Positions 57,184-64,000 of a stretch of DNA of 64,000 bases are shown here, piece by piece. The notes below the pieces were generated by a model. The model was not told the DNA's origin. It made no database searches and saw only the letters and a program-made list of their open reading frames with translations. How positions within the stretch are numbered: the stretch's first letter is position 1; each line of letters begins with the position of its first letter. This DNA is from Cylicocyclus nassatus (taxonomy: Eukaryota; Nematoda; Chromadorea; Rhabditida; Strongylidae). The stretch lies in assembly GCA_958299035.1 (NCBI GenBank), contig CATQJL010000001.1, positions 82,771,071 to 82,835,070 on the forward strand, given 5' to 3'. A program made the position numbers and the translations under genes.

Positions 57184-57636
57184 CAAGGAATGGTCAGAAG
57201 TCGAAGTGGCCAATCCAAACAAGCTGCATACCACTCGATGGAAATTGGAAAGCTGATTCCAAATCTGTCTTCCATATGTGCAGAGCACCTTTGTAAGCGA
57301 AGTTATGACCAGCTTTGGTGCGAAAAAATCGTACACGAAAGTTGCGAGTTTAGGCACATTATTGCCCTTTTTGCTCACCTTTAGGTACTGGCCACATGAA
57401 GTGACCTAGCTGCATGTTTTGATTTAGCACTGACCCAGAAATGGCTCTGTACAGCCAAGTTTGCCTTTTACACACACAATTTTTTGTCAAAATAATGGCT
57501 TTTAACGGCCTATAATTCCATCCACAAGAGTGATCTGCAGACAGGGATGGCAGATTTAAAGTCAGCGTTTTATGCTGCATCTAGTGGTATGCAGCTTGCT
57601 TGAATTGACCACTTCGATTTCTGACCATTCCCTTGT
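57184..57636. mobile_element. Foldback element, CAAGGAATGGTCAGAAGTCG ends
   Basis: CAAGGAATGGTCAGAAGTCG at left; the complement of CAAGGGAATGGTCAGAAATC at right; TA next to both. GCTGCATACCACTCGATGG is mirrored by CTAGTGGTATGCAGC. Also mirrored: AAATCTGTCTTCCAT-type and GGATGGCAGATTTAAAG. About 453 bp; related in its interior to the TTAA element at 20.4 kb (AATCTGCCTTCCATATCTGC). Confidence 0.75.
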
Positions 57637-57639
57637 TAG

Positions 57640-58792
57640 GAGAAGATGAAAACAAAAAGATTTACTAGTCTGAAAGAAAAGGCGTAAGATGAGAGTGAGA
57701 ATCCAAATTGGAGCTGAATACTACGCATGCACAAGACTTTGGCACTGAGGCGCGATATTTAACAAAGCGAGAAGAAATAAAGGCAAAAAACAAAGGAAAG
57801 GCAATATGAAAATGCTTTGTCTTCATGCTCAGGGATAGATTTTTGACCGGGGAATCCGTCCATGCTAAAAAGATCCGAAACTTATGAAGTGACGATAATA
57901 TATGCTCCAGACGATCTCAGATCGTCTGGTGACCGTCTGGAAACGATCTGATTTTGGAAAAGGTATTAATTCACATAAGTTTTCATATCTTTTTACATGA
58001 AACTTTCGCAAATAATTTTCTGTAATACAGTTCAATTTTAATGTCATATGCTTCTGTGTGCGCTGTAAGCAAGCAATTTGTTTATTTTGACTTTGCTTTC
58101 AAATCGCGCGCACTTTTCGTCGTACACGATAGAGCATGTAAATCATGTGATAGCCTGTCCGAAAGCTTGTGTTCGACTAAATGGCGCTTATTCTTGGCGC
58201 TCGGCCCCGACTCGTCAAAAACGGTATCCCCTTTGCTGTTTGCTTCAAAAACGAAGTCCAGCCTGCTTCCAGAGAATCTGTGCCTTGCCCTGGTTCGACA
58301 TTGCTGCAGCAACCGGGATGAAAAGTGGTTTAGAACTCAAGCATGCCTCGCTCGCGTTTCACATAAACTTCGAGTGTTCTTCTTTTACTTTTCGGGGCGC
58401 TCCGCTCGACGCGTCCTTAAGTGCTGGCGTTCTTTTTCGGGGTGGTCCGCTAATGAAGCTGATTCTGATTTTAGTCATAGCTCGAAAGTGTTTTGAGCTG
58501 GTGCAGGGTGACAGCCTTCACTTTTGGGTCTGGAAAACTTTTCCCACTGGATGAAAACGAAATAAGGAAAAGAAAAGGATAACAGATTAGTAAGGGCATA
58601 TTTTTGAGCGTATAATCTTGAAAAATTTTTCATCATTCTCTGCGAGCATCCGAAGGACATCATCGCTTTGGACGATACGACTTTCCTAATTTCTTAGAAT
58701 AAGGCATAACTCCAGAAACTCTAACCTAGCGGCCCTCATTAGTGCCACCCGGCCCTCCTCAGAGCCATTAACATCATGAATGCAACTTCAGT
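57640..58792. other. Unassigned, with overlapping unknown frames
   Basis: Two overlapping plus frames (58041-58496, 151 codons; 58078-58554, 158 codons) and a minus frame lie in sequence more GC-rich than the surroundings. None has a recognised domain. TCTCAGATCGTCTGGTGACC (57913) is part of a small local repeat. Upstream NPL4 exons might be expected here but I could not find the zinc-finger or MPN-like motifs. Confidence 0.3.
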
Positions 58793-58875
58793 TCTGATAA
58801 GAAACCTTCTATTGAATTGTACGACGTTTTGTCGGTCGAGAAGGTTATTGCTGGAAACGAGAATTTCAGAAATTA
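58793..58875 (+). pseudogene. Possible further NPL4 exon
   Basis: After an acceptor-like ACTTCAG the frame reads SDKKPSIELYDVLSVEKVIAG, which loosely resembles the NPL4 segment around YFLSSEEC.TAGDFQ. It ends in TAA at about 58873. Position and strand fit the NPL4 relic downstream, but the similarity is short and other families fit too. Confidence 0.25.
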
Positions 58876-59497
58876 AAGTACCAAAAATCATGAGAATCGC
58901 ACTGACTTGGGAATTGTCCGTGAAAAAGCTGTCATTGAGACTGACTGATTTTAGTGTGTAAGTAATGTTCTATCAGAAAGTGAAGAAATTGTGTCGATAT
59001 AGATAGAAGTCCAGGCGAGAATTACAATTTTGGAAGTTGAAACTGCGTAAAACAGCTAAAATTCCAACTCGTTCAAAATTCGTATATAAAAGTAACAACC
59101 GATGCGAGATCATAGTTAAAGGAAGTAATCTTATCGACACTTCGGCTCTAAGTTCGTCAAGTAGTTGCGAGTGGTGACGAACAGGAACAAGTTAACTTCT
59201 ATGGCTGGCAAGTTTATCGAACATTTTTTTTTACCTTAATCCCTTCAGTCTTTCTTTTTTTATGATCTGTTTCTTTTTATGATCTTGTTTTTTTTACTTT
59301 TTTTCTTCATAATCTTATTTATACAAATGTATATCTGATCTGGCTCCCGGTAGGTATCGAATTAATGAGTGCACTGGTTGGAGCGGAACATTTGTGCCCC
59401 ACAAATCATCCGGAGCTCGCATATATACGAGATAAGCCGTTGACGGAGACGCAGTACTTGACAGATGTGCGATATAGAGTGAGTCATTTGGGCACTT

Positions 59498-59703
59498 AAG
59501 CCTCGGACAAAGTCCACGCGATTTGGTCGTCGCGATTCAATCGCCGCGATTTCCATTCATTATCATTTTACATTCAAAAATTTCAGGTTGGAAAAGTATC
59601 ACAACCGAGATGCAAGCTGGTCGGCATGCAATGAACTCGTAACAGTTGTCTTGTCGCGATTGAATCGCGACGACCAAATCGCGTGAACTCTGTCTTGGGC
59701 CTT
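59498..59703. mobile_element. GACARAGTYCACGCGATTTG MITE, copy 2, in an NPL4 intron
   Basis: AAGCCTCGGACAAAGTCCAC at left, complement of AAGGCCCAAGACAGAGTTCA at right. The inner AATCGCCGCGATTTCC parallels the copy at 27130. It lies wholly within the intron between 59478 and 59739. Confidence 0.85.
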
Positions 59704-60082
59704 ACAGAAACTGCAAATTTATATCATATTACTTTCAGGAGAAAAATCAATATGGAGCCGAAGTGTTGAAGAATGGACGTCCACTGCCAATTGAATTTTA
59801 ATTGGTATGTTGTGATGGTGCATCTTTGCTTGTTCCTGATATATTGCATTTAGTTTAGTCCATCGTTTTAGTCTATTTTCTATACCAAGTTTTCGTCAGG
59901 TTGATGTTTCTACTGGAATGCCCAAAGAGCGCAATATACTTTCTCGGTCCCAAGAAGTGCTTTTGCCATTGAAAACAAGGAAGCAATGGGGGAAATCCAG
60001 GTACATTCATTTTTTTACATTTTCTCTTTTTTTGACATCGATGTTTTGCTTGTTGTTTCTAGTATCTTCGTATGATACTTTT

Positions 60083-60287
60083 ACACCCAAGACAAAGTTC
60101 ACGCGATTTGACTCTCGTGACTCAATCGCCGGATTTCCATTCATTTTCATTTTACATTCAAAAATTTCGGGTTGGAAAAGTATCGAAACCGAGATGCAAG
60201 CTGGTCGGCATGCAATGAACTCGTAACAGTTGTCTTGTCGCGATTGAATCGCGACGATCAAATCGCGTGAACTCTGTCTTGGGCCTT
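60083..60287. mobile_element. GACARAGTYCACGCGATTTG MITE, copy 3, at an NPL4 exon edge
   Basis: ACACCCAAGACAAAGTTCAC at left, ending GAACTCTGTCTTGGGCCTTA. About 95 percent like copy 2 over the middle (AAGCTGGTCGGCATGCAATG). Its right end plus the next bases form the only acceptor-like AG (60288-60289) before the NPL4 exon at 60290. Confidence 0.85.
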
Positions 60288-60939
60288 AGGAGGAACGAAT
60301 CTGAGCCAATACTGTTCCGAGTATTCATTGAATGACTTCCTTGAACAAGCAACAAACTTCCTCTTCTTGCTATACTTGATGACAAATCATCAAGTGCAAT
60401 TCACTGAAGCCGAAATTCATGTTTGTGATTACTCGTATTTATTTCCTTAATCCTTTCTATATCTCTCATTCTTTATAGAAATTGTGCTTTGCTGTATCTA
60501 CTCAAGACCGAGAGATGGCCATTGAGTGGGCTCGAGAAACGCTTAATTGGCAACAGCTTGTAGCTATGTGTAACGAGCAGGGACATAGTAAGTTCAATTT
60601 TTTCAAGTAACTTTAGAAGTATCACCTATGTCTTTTTCACTTGAAAATTGTCATTAATAATTTCATGGCCCGCGCTACATTTAATCCTTTCGCTCCTCTT
60701 GACCCGTTTTGTCCAACTCGTTATTAGTCAAATCAGTAAACCGACCAACAGCGAGGCGGTTGTCCGCTTGATCCAATCCGCTATTGGTCAGTTCCTCGAT
60801 TTAATCGGTAGCAAAGCGAATGGAATAGATTAAGCGGATAAGTGTGGTGCGTGCTTATAGTAACCATGATTATCCGAGCCATTCACCTATTCATTTCTCT
60901 AGCAATTCTGCAAAGCATGCCAAGTTATCTCTCATATAG

Positions 60940-61045
60940 GTCACGCGTCAGCCTCTACAACAACATGGTCATGCAAACATTGTACTTTCGAGAACAGCAA
61001 ATAACGACCGGATTGTTCGATGTGGGCCTGCCAGCAAATGCCTGA
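60940..61045 (+). pseudogene. NPL4 C-terminal NZF zinc finger exon
   Basis: After CTCATATAG the frame reads HASASTTTWSCKHCTFENSK, then TAA, then RPDCSM. W-x-C-x2-C-T-x2-x-N-x6-C-x2-C is the ubiquitin-binding NZF signature; the first three cysteines are in frame. A lost base after CSM shifts the frame; one frame over, the reading ends GLPANA and TGA at 61045. In metazoan NPL4 this finger is at the extreme C-terminus, as here. Confidence 0.8.
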
Positions 61046-61420
61046 TTTTTGAAAATCGTAGGTGAGCGCTTTGGATGTCTGTAACGAACACGATTTGACA
61101 CTGCTTCATCATTGTATTGTTTAAGCTTTTGTCTGGCTACCGTTTTTGAGTACCTGCACTACTCATTCCGACATCTAACTTTCTGCCCTTTGTTGTTTGT
61201 TTTGTGGTGTTGCTTGAAAAATTTTTTTGGTTAATGTGTTGAGTATATTTTTTTATTATTTGTGTGGCCTATAAAGGCGATAAACTGTTTTTGTTATCGA
61301 TAAAGAGTTTCTGTTCTAAGATTGTCTCTGCTAAGAAAGAAAGGAGAGCTGGGGGGGGGGGGGGGGGGAGAGTAGGGGGGATCGTTTTCGGCCGATCTGG
61401 CCTGACCCCTTGCTCAACCC
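61046..61420. other. Spacer with a long poly-G run
   Basis: A run of about 18 G (61351-61368) followed by AGAGTAGGGGGGATCG. No gene; the G run abuts the DUF4371 relic. Confidence 0.5.
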
Positions 61421-61424
61421 TGAT

Positions 61425-62290
61425 CGTAACCTTGCCCGACAAGGTTTCTGAGTTCGAGTCCGCACTCTGTAAGGGTTGTCATGATTAGCTCGGCCAACGC
61501 AGGTCCAGTACAGTCCACTGCTTCAACAAAAGTTAGAAAGTTTTCCTCAAGGTAGGCATTTCCATTTTCATCTTCAGAAACAAGTGACTGATAACAGTGG
61601 CGTACCGAGGGGGGAGGAGCGAGGGAGGCGTCCCCCCCCCCCCCCCCCGAGAATGGGCCGCGAAATTTTTGAAAGTTACTTAAATGTGTTATGAAAATGT
61701 GCAGAGGACTTGTTTTTACTTGTAAATAATTAAAATAAATTTGAAAATTTTTAAAAATTCAAATTATTCTTGAAAAAAAATTTTTTCGGGGGCATGGCGG
61801 CAGCCACGCCCCCTTTTTCTGAAATTTTGGGGACAGGGGCGCGCAGAAATTTTGGGAAGCCTTCCAAAATTTTTTCGGATTTTTGACGCCCCCCCCCCCC
61901 CCCGAACGGAAATTCTGGGTACGCCACTGATTGATACTGGTAGCTGCTCCATCCTCACTATATCGCTTGTCTCGTCTGCCAAATCGAGAATCACGCCTTC
62001 TTTACCGAATCCACTATCAATTTCTGGATGAGCCTCCCAGTTATTCCAACAATTTCGTTCTAAATCTTACTAGAACTAAGCGTTAACTGTGCGTTCCTTT
62101 TGTTCTCGGCCAAGCTACTATCATACATTGCTTTCCAGCCGAGATGCGTACGAGAATTTCCTGCGTCAGGTTGCAGTTCAGCAACACTGCTTTCGGGCAC
62201 GATAATTTGCCCAGTGTCGCGGTGCCCCTTCTGAACGCTAGACTACACCGAAACTAAGACTGTTTCGATCATTGGGGCGAAATTTTACGA
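61425..62290 (-). pseudogene. DUF4371/ZMYM1-like hAT-type transposase relic
   Basis: Minus strand, in order: GHRDTGQIIVPESSVAE (about 62200-62250), NAQLTLSSSKI, TAG, NEIVGITGRLIQKLIVDSVK, then one frame over LADETSDIVRMEQLPVSI, then (beyond an inserted MITE) LVSEDENGNAYLEENFLTFV, CTGPALAELIMTTLTECGLE and LRNLVGQGYDQG. These are the DUF4371 blocks RGHxD, xTSxxIQNEII, SxIADETxDI..EQLxxxIRYV, xEDFLGFV, xTGxxLAExI and GQGYDGA. Such proteins derive from hAT transposons and contain the RNase-H-fold start (D in DET). The relic has several stops and shifts. Confidence 0.8.
61595..61929. mobile_element. hAT-type MITE inserted in the DUF4371 relic
   Basis: CAGTGGCGTACCGAGG at left and GGGTACGCCACTG at right, 8-bp flanks ACTGATAA and ATTGATAC (6 of 8 alike). 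Contains C runs of about 18 and 15 and CGTGGCTGCCGCCATGCCCC-type pairs. It splits the host frame between EQLPVSI and SEDENG. 335 bp. Confidence 0.85.
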
Positions 62291-62702
62291 CGGTTTTCCA
62301 ATCTGTCCCTTTCCTCCTGCTGCGGTCTTTTTTCTATATTCGAGCAGGGCATGCGCATTGCAAATAAGAAAGCTTTGGCTCTTTCACTGCTAACCTGGTG
62401 GTAGTGGTATTCCCGTTGCACGTGAGTGGTAACATAGCCATCTTTCCGACATTAGGATAAACCTTTTGAGTGGCTCGTGCACTAAGACTATCCTTTGATT
62501 AGCAAAGTGATGCCTCCGTGAGTAGGTTTCAGCGAAGAGGGCGCAGTATCTGCAAAAGAGAACCGGAGCGCTGGACTGTAAGCCAGACAGCGCGCTTTTG
62601 GCCTATAAAGATGATCCGGCCGGCCTTAAAGATGGTCTACCCCTGGTCGTACGCGTTTCGGTAAACCATGCCGAAGCCGGTTCTGCGGGTGTATAAAAAA
62701 CT
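62291..62702. other. No recognised gene
   Basis: Might contain the N-terminal part of the DUF4371 relic on the minus strand, but I could not recognise further blocks. Confidence 0.35.
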
Positions 62703-62886
62703 CCGCTAGGAATTTGAAGCGTGGCTCATCCGAAAGTTTTTGAATGCCAATGCTGAAGATATTTCCGAAGTCTATACGATGAATAGATGGAGAAGCGTGG
62801 ATGCTGTGGCCTCAAGAGAGCGTGGAAGTTCTGGGGAAGTCGATGGCATCTCAACTTCGCCGCCTGCTTCGTCTGTAGTAAACTAA
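62703..62886 (+). other. Possible terminal exon, unrecognised
   Basis: After CCGCTAG an open frame reads EFEAWLIRKFLNANAEDISE, VYTMNRWRSVDAV, then a Ser-rich tail, to a TAA at 62884-62886. Mixed charged composition and the acceptor-like start suggest an exon, but no family is recognised and no upstream exon was found. Confidence 0.25.
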
Positions 62887-63223
62887 GCTAGGCTAAGCTT
62901 GCGGAAATTTTTGAATGATCTTGAATACTTGGTTTACCCAAATTTATTGAGAATCTATACCATATCATAGAAAACGGCACCAAAAATAGGCTAACTTTGA
63001 CTTTTCGATGATTTCTACAATTATCAAGATCATTTGTTTTTGAAGTACATTGGCTTAAAAATGAATATAACAATCATGGGTGGGACCGGACTCTAGGAGG
63101 ATTTTGCTGTGTAGAACGTGTTTGACGTTTCAAGAAAAGAGTGCGTTGCAGTTAAGACAGAAAACAAAAACTTTACTTAAGGAGGAGACTAACACAAAAA
63201 TTCTAATAGGGTAAACAAAATTT

Positions 63224-63315
63224 GATTCTGACTTTGTTGACTTTTTGACTTGTTTGACAATTTGACTCGACAATTTCACTTTGACTTTGTTGACTTTTTG
63301 AGTTGAGTTCTTGAC
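63224..63315. repeat. TTGAC-rich microrepeat
   Basis: TGACTTTGTTGACTTTTTGA appears at 63231 and again at 63282, with TTGACAATTTGACTCGACAA between them. A low-complexity stretch built on TTGAC. Confidence 0.8.
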
Positions 63316-63560
63316 GTAAAAACCGAAAAATTCTGACTTTTTTCGCGACAGAGTCGTAGTGCGGAAAAGAGAATTGTAGGAAGGCTAGAAAATGCATTGA
63401 TACGCTAAGATTCCTTCAAAAATCCAAATTCTATTTTTTTCGTGATGGAGGTGTAGTACGGAAGACAAACGTGTAGAAAAGCTCGAGAATGCAATAAACT
63501 CTGAGTTTATCTCAAAAAATCACAAATTCTGCCTTTTTTGGTGACAAAGGCGTAGTACGG
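63300..63560. repeat. Tandem repeat, unit about 85 bp, three units
   Basis: On the minus strand, three units begin TTCCGTACTACGCCTTTGTC, TTCCGTACTACACCTCCATC and TTCCGCACTACGACTCTGTC and continue with GAAAAAAxxCAGAATTT-type sequence and, in two, GCATTxTCxAGC. The partner repeat at 55.8-55.9 kb has only one unit. Confidence 0.7.
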
Positions 63561-63927
63561 AACAGAGATTAAGGAAGAGAAAGATTTAAGAAGGTTCAGC
63601 CTTTAAAGATAATTACCTTTTTTCAAGATAACTTCCCAAACGACTGTGGGAGTGCCGGTAATAAGCAGGTTGAAGCGGTGGCTATAGAAATTGTAGAAAT
63701 ATCCTGATATATCGAAAATCACTCATAGCCTAGAGCAAGTGGAAAGTAGAAAGTAAGGAAACTTTCTTCAAATAGTCTAGATTCCTACAATGATTGCTAC
63801 TATGAAATTTCGAGACTTTCTTACGCTGACCTTCATCTTTCAAAGATATCAAATTTTGCATTTCTTGTTTGGAAAGTATGATATAAATATAATGAAACGC
63901 TTACCTGATTCACAAAATCTTTCTAAG
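63494..63927. repeat. Repeat inverted relative to 55456-55905 (right member)
   Basis: On the minus strand it reads TTAGAAAGATTTTGTGAATC, GTAAGCGTTTCATTATATTT and so on through TTCCGTACTACGCC. A block of 113 bp (63617-63729, minus) is the same length as the partner's 55653-55765, with splice-like flanks. It carries TAG (63682-63684) in the frame that is open in the partner. Confidence 0.7.
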
Positions 63928-63952
63928 GGAGCTTCCAGACCGCGCTGGAACC

Positions 63953-64000
63953 GCTCCGGTTGTCGCTTTCGCAGCCGGTAGCTGCTTTCGCGCCGGTTGC
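63953..64000. repeat. GC-rich tandem repeat at the window end
   Basis: TCCGGTTGTCGCTTTCGC, then AGCCGGTAGCTGCTTTCGC, then GCCGGTTGC: 18-19-bp units of the form GCCGGTTGCxGCTTTCGC, cut by the window edge. GC-rich against the AT-rich surroundings. Confidence 0.7.

Larger units (their letters stand above)
59126..61045 (+). pseudogene. npl-4: NPL4 (NPLOC4) homologue, multi-exon, broken
   Basis: NPL4 is the Ufd1 partner that brings ubiquitylated proteins to the p97/CDC48 ATPase. Blocks in order: HFGSKFV and VNFYGWQV (59126-59211); HLCPTNHPELAYIRD and TETQYLTDVRYR (59354-59478); EKNQYGAEVLKNGRPLPIEF (59739-59804); VDVSTGM and TFSVPRSAFAIENKEAMGE (59900-60000); [20 protein letters not shown] (60290-60420); STQDREMAIEWARE (60479-60587); and an NZF finger (60940-61045). 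Introns have GT..AG ends. Lesions: single-base losses after KFV, in exon 2, in PKE-QYTF and in the NZF; TAA in place of Gln in exon 2, at 59799-59801, and in the NZF; a phase mismatch at 60290. Earlier exons were not found. Either a duplicated pseudogene or a poorly sequenced real gene. Confidence 0.8.

Noticed and set aside
58041..58554. Two overlapping 150-codon genes
   Set aside because: Overlapping frames on one strand plus one on the other, no domain in any; GC-rich composition alone makes long frames likely.

Overview
The window looks like a repeat-rich stretch of a nematode genome. The best support is three spliced-leader-1-like sequences (3835-3857, 10428-10449, 18260-18281), introns ending in TTTCAG-type acceptors, and a transposon population rich in mariner/Tc1-type TA-flanked elements, BEL/Pao, RTE-like and Penelope-like retroelements. 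The species cannot be named from sequence alone. No intact protein-coding host gene was found. The one recognisable host-type gene is a broken NPL4 (NPLOC4, ubiquitin-binding p97 cofactor) homologue at 59.1-61.0 kb.

Layout. 1-3860 is a decayed BEL/Pao LTR retrotransposon on the minus strand (gag, protease, RT, RNase H in order) with an SL1-like sequence just upstream of gag. 4.5-11.2 kb is a tight array of inverted-repeat (foldback) elements flanked by TA dinucleotides, plus a probable mariner remnant. 11.7-23.1 kb holds more foldback elements, some flanked by TTAA (piggyBac-type target site), a 405-bp tandem duplication and several long poly-C/poly-G tracts. 24.0-25.4 kb is an RTE-like LINE fragment. 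27.4-28.5 kb is a 500-base N gap with palindromes on both sides and a library-adaptor sequence at its left edge, so the assembly is suspect there. 28.9-34 kb holds degenerate repeats and a hAT-type MITE. 35.1-36.1 kb is a Penelope-like element with a GIY-YIG endonuclease domain and a hammerhead-ribozyme fold. 36.2-55 kb is again mostly foldback elements with long stretches of no recognisable content. 59.1-62.3 kb holds the NPL4 pseudogene (with two MITEs in its introns) and, on the minus strand, a DUF4371/ZMYM1-like transposase relic split by a hAT MITE with an 8-bp target duplication. The last 2 kb carries a repeat inverted relative to 55.5-55.9 kb and ends in a short GC-rich tandem repeat.

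The most unusual content is a pair of TA-flanked inverted-repeat elements (10142-10729 and 18031-18510). Each carries, on the minus strand, what looks like a complete spliced-leader RNA gene: a 22-nt SL1-like leader, an immediate GT splice donor, hairpins, an Sm-like site, a terminal hairpin and a conserved upstream block at constant distance (about -50). A third element with the same termini (4532-4849) lacks it. This suggests a transposable element that has captured or spreads SL RNA genes. All statements on family identity come from recognising motifs by eye; no database search was run.
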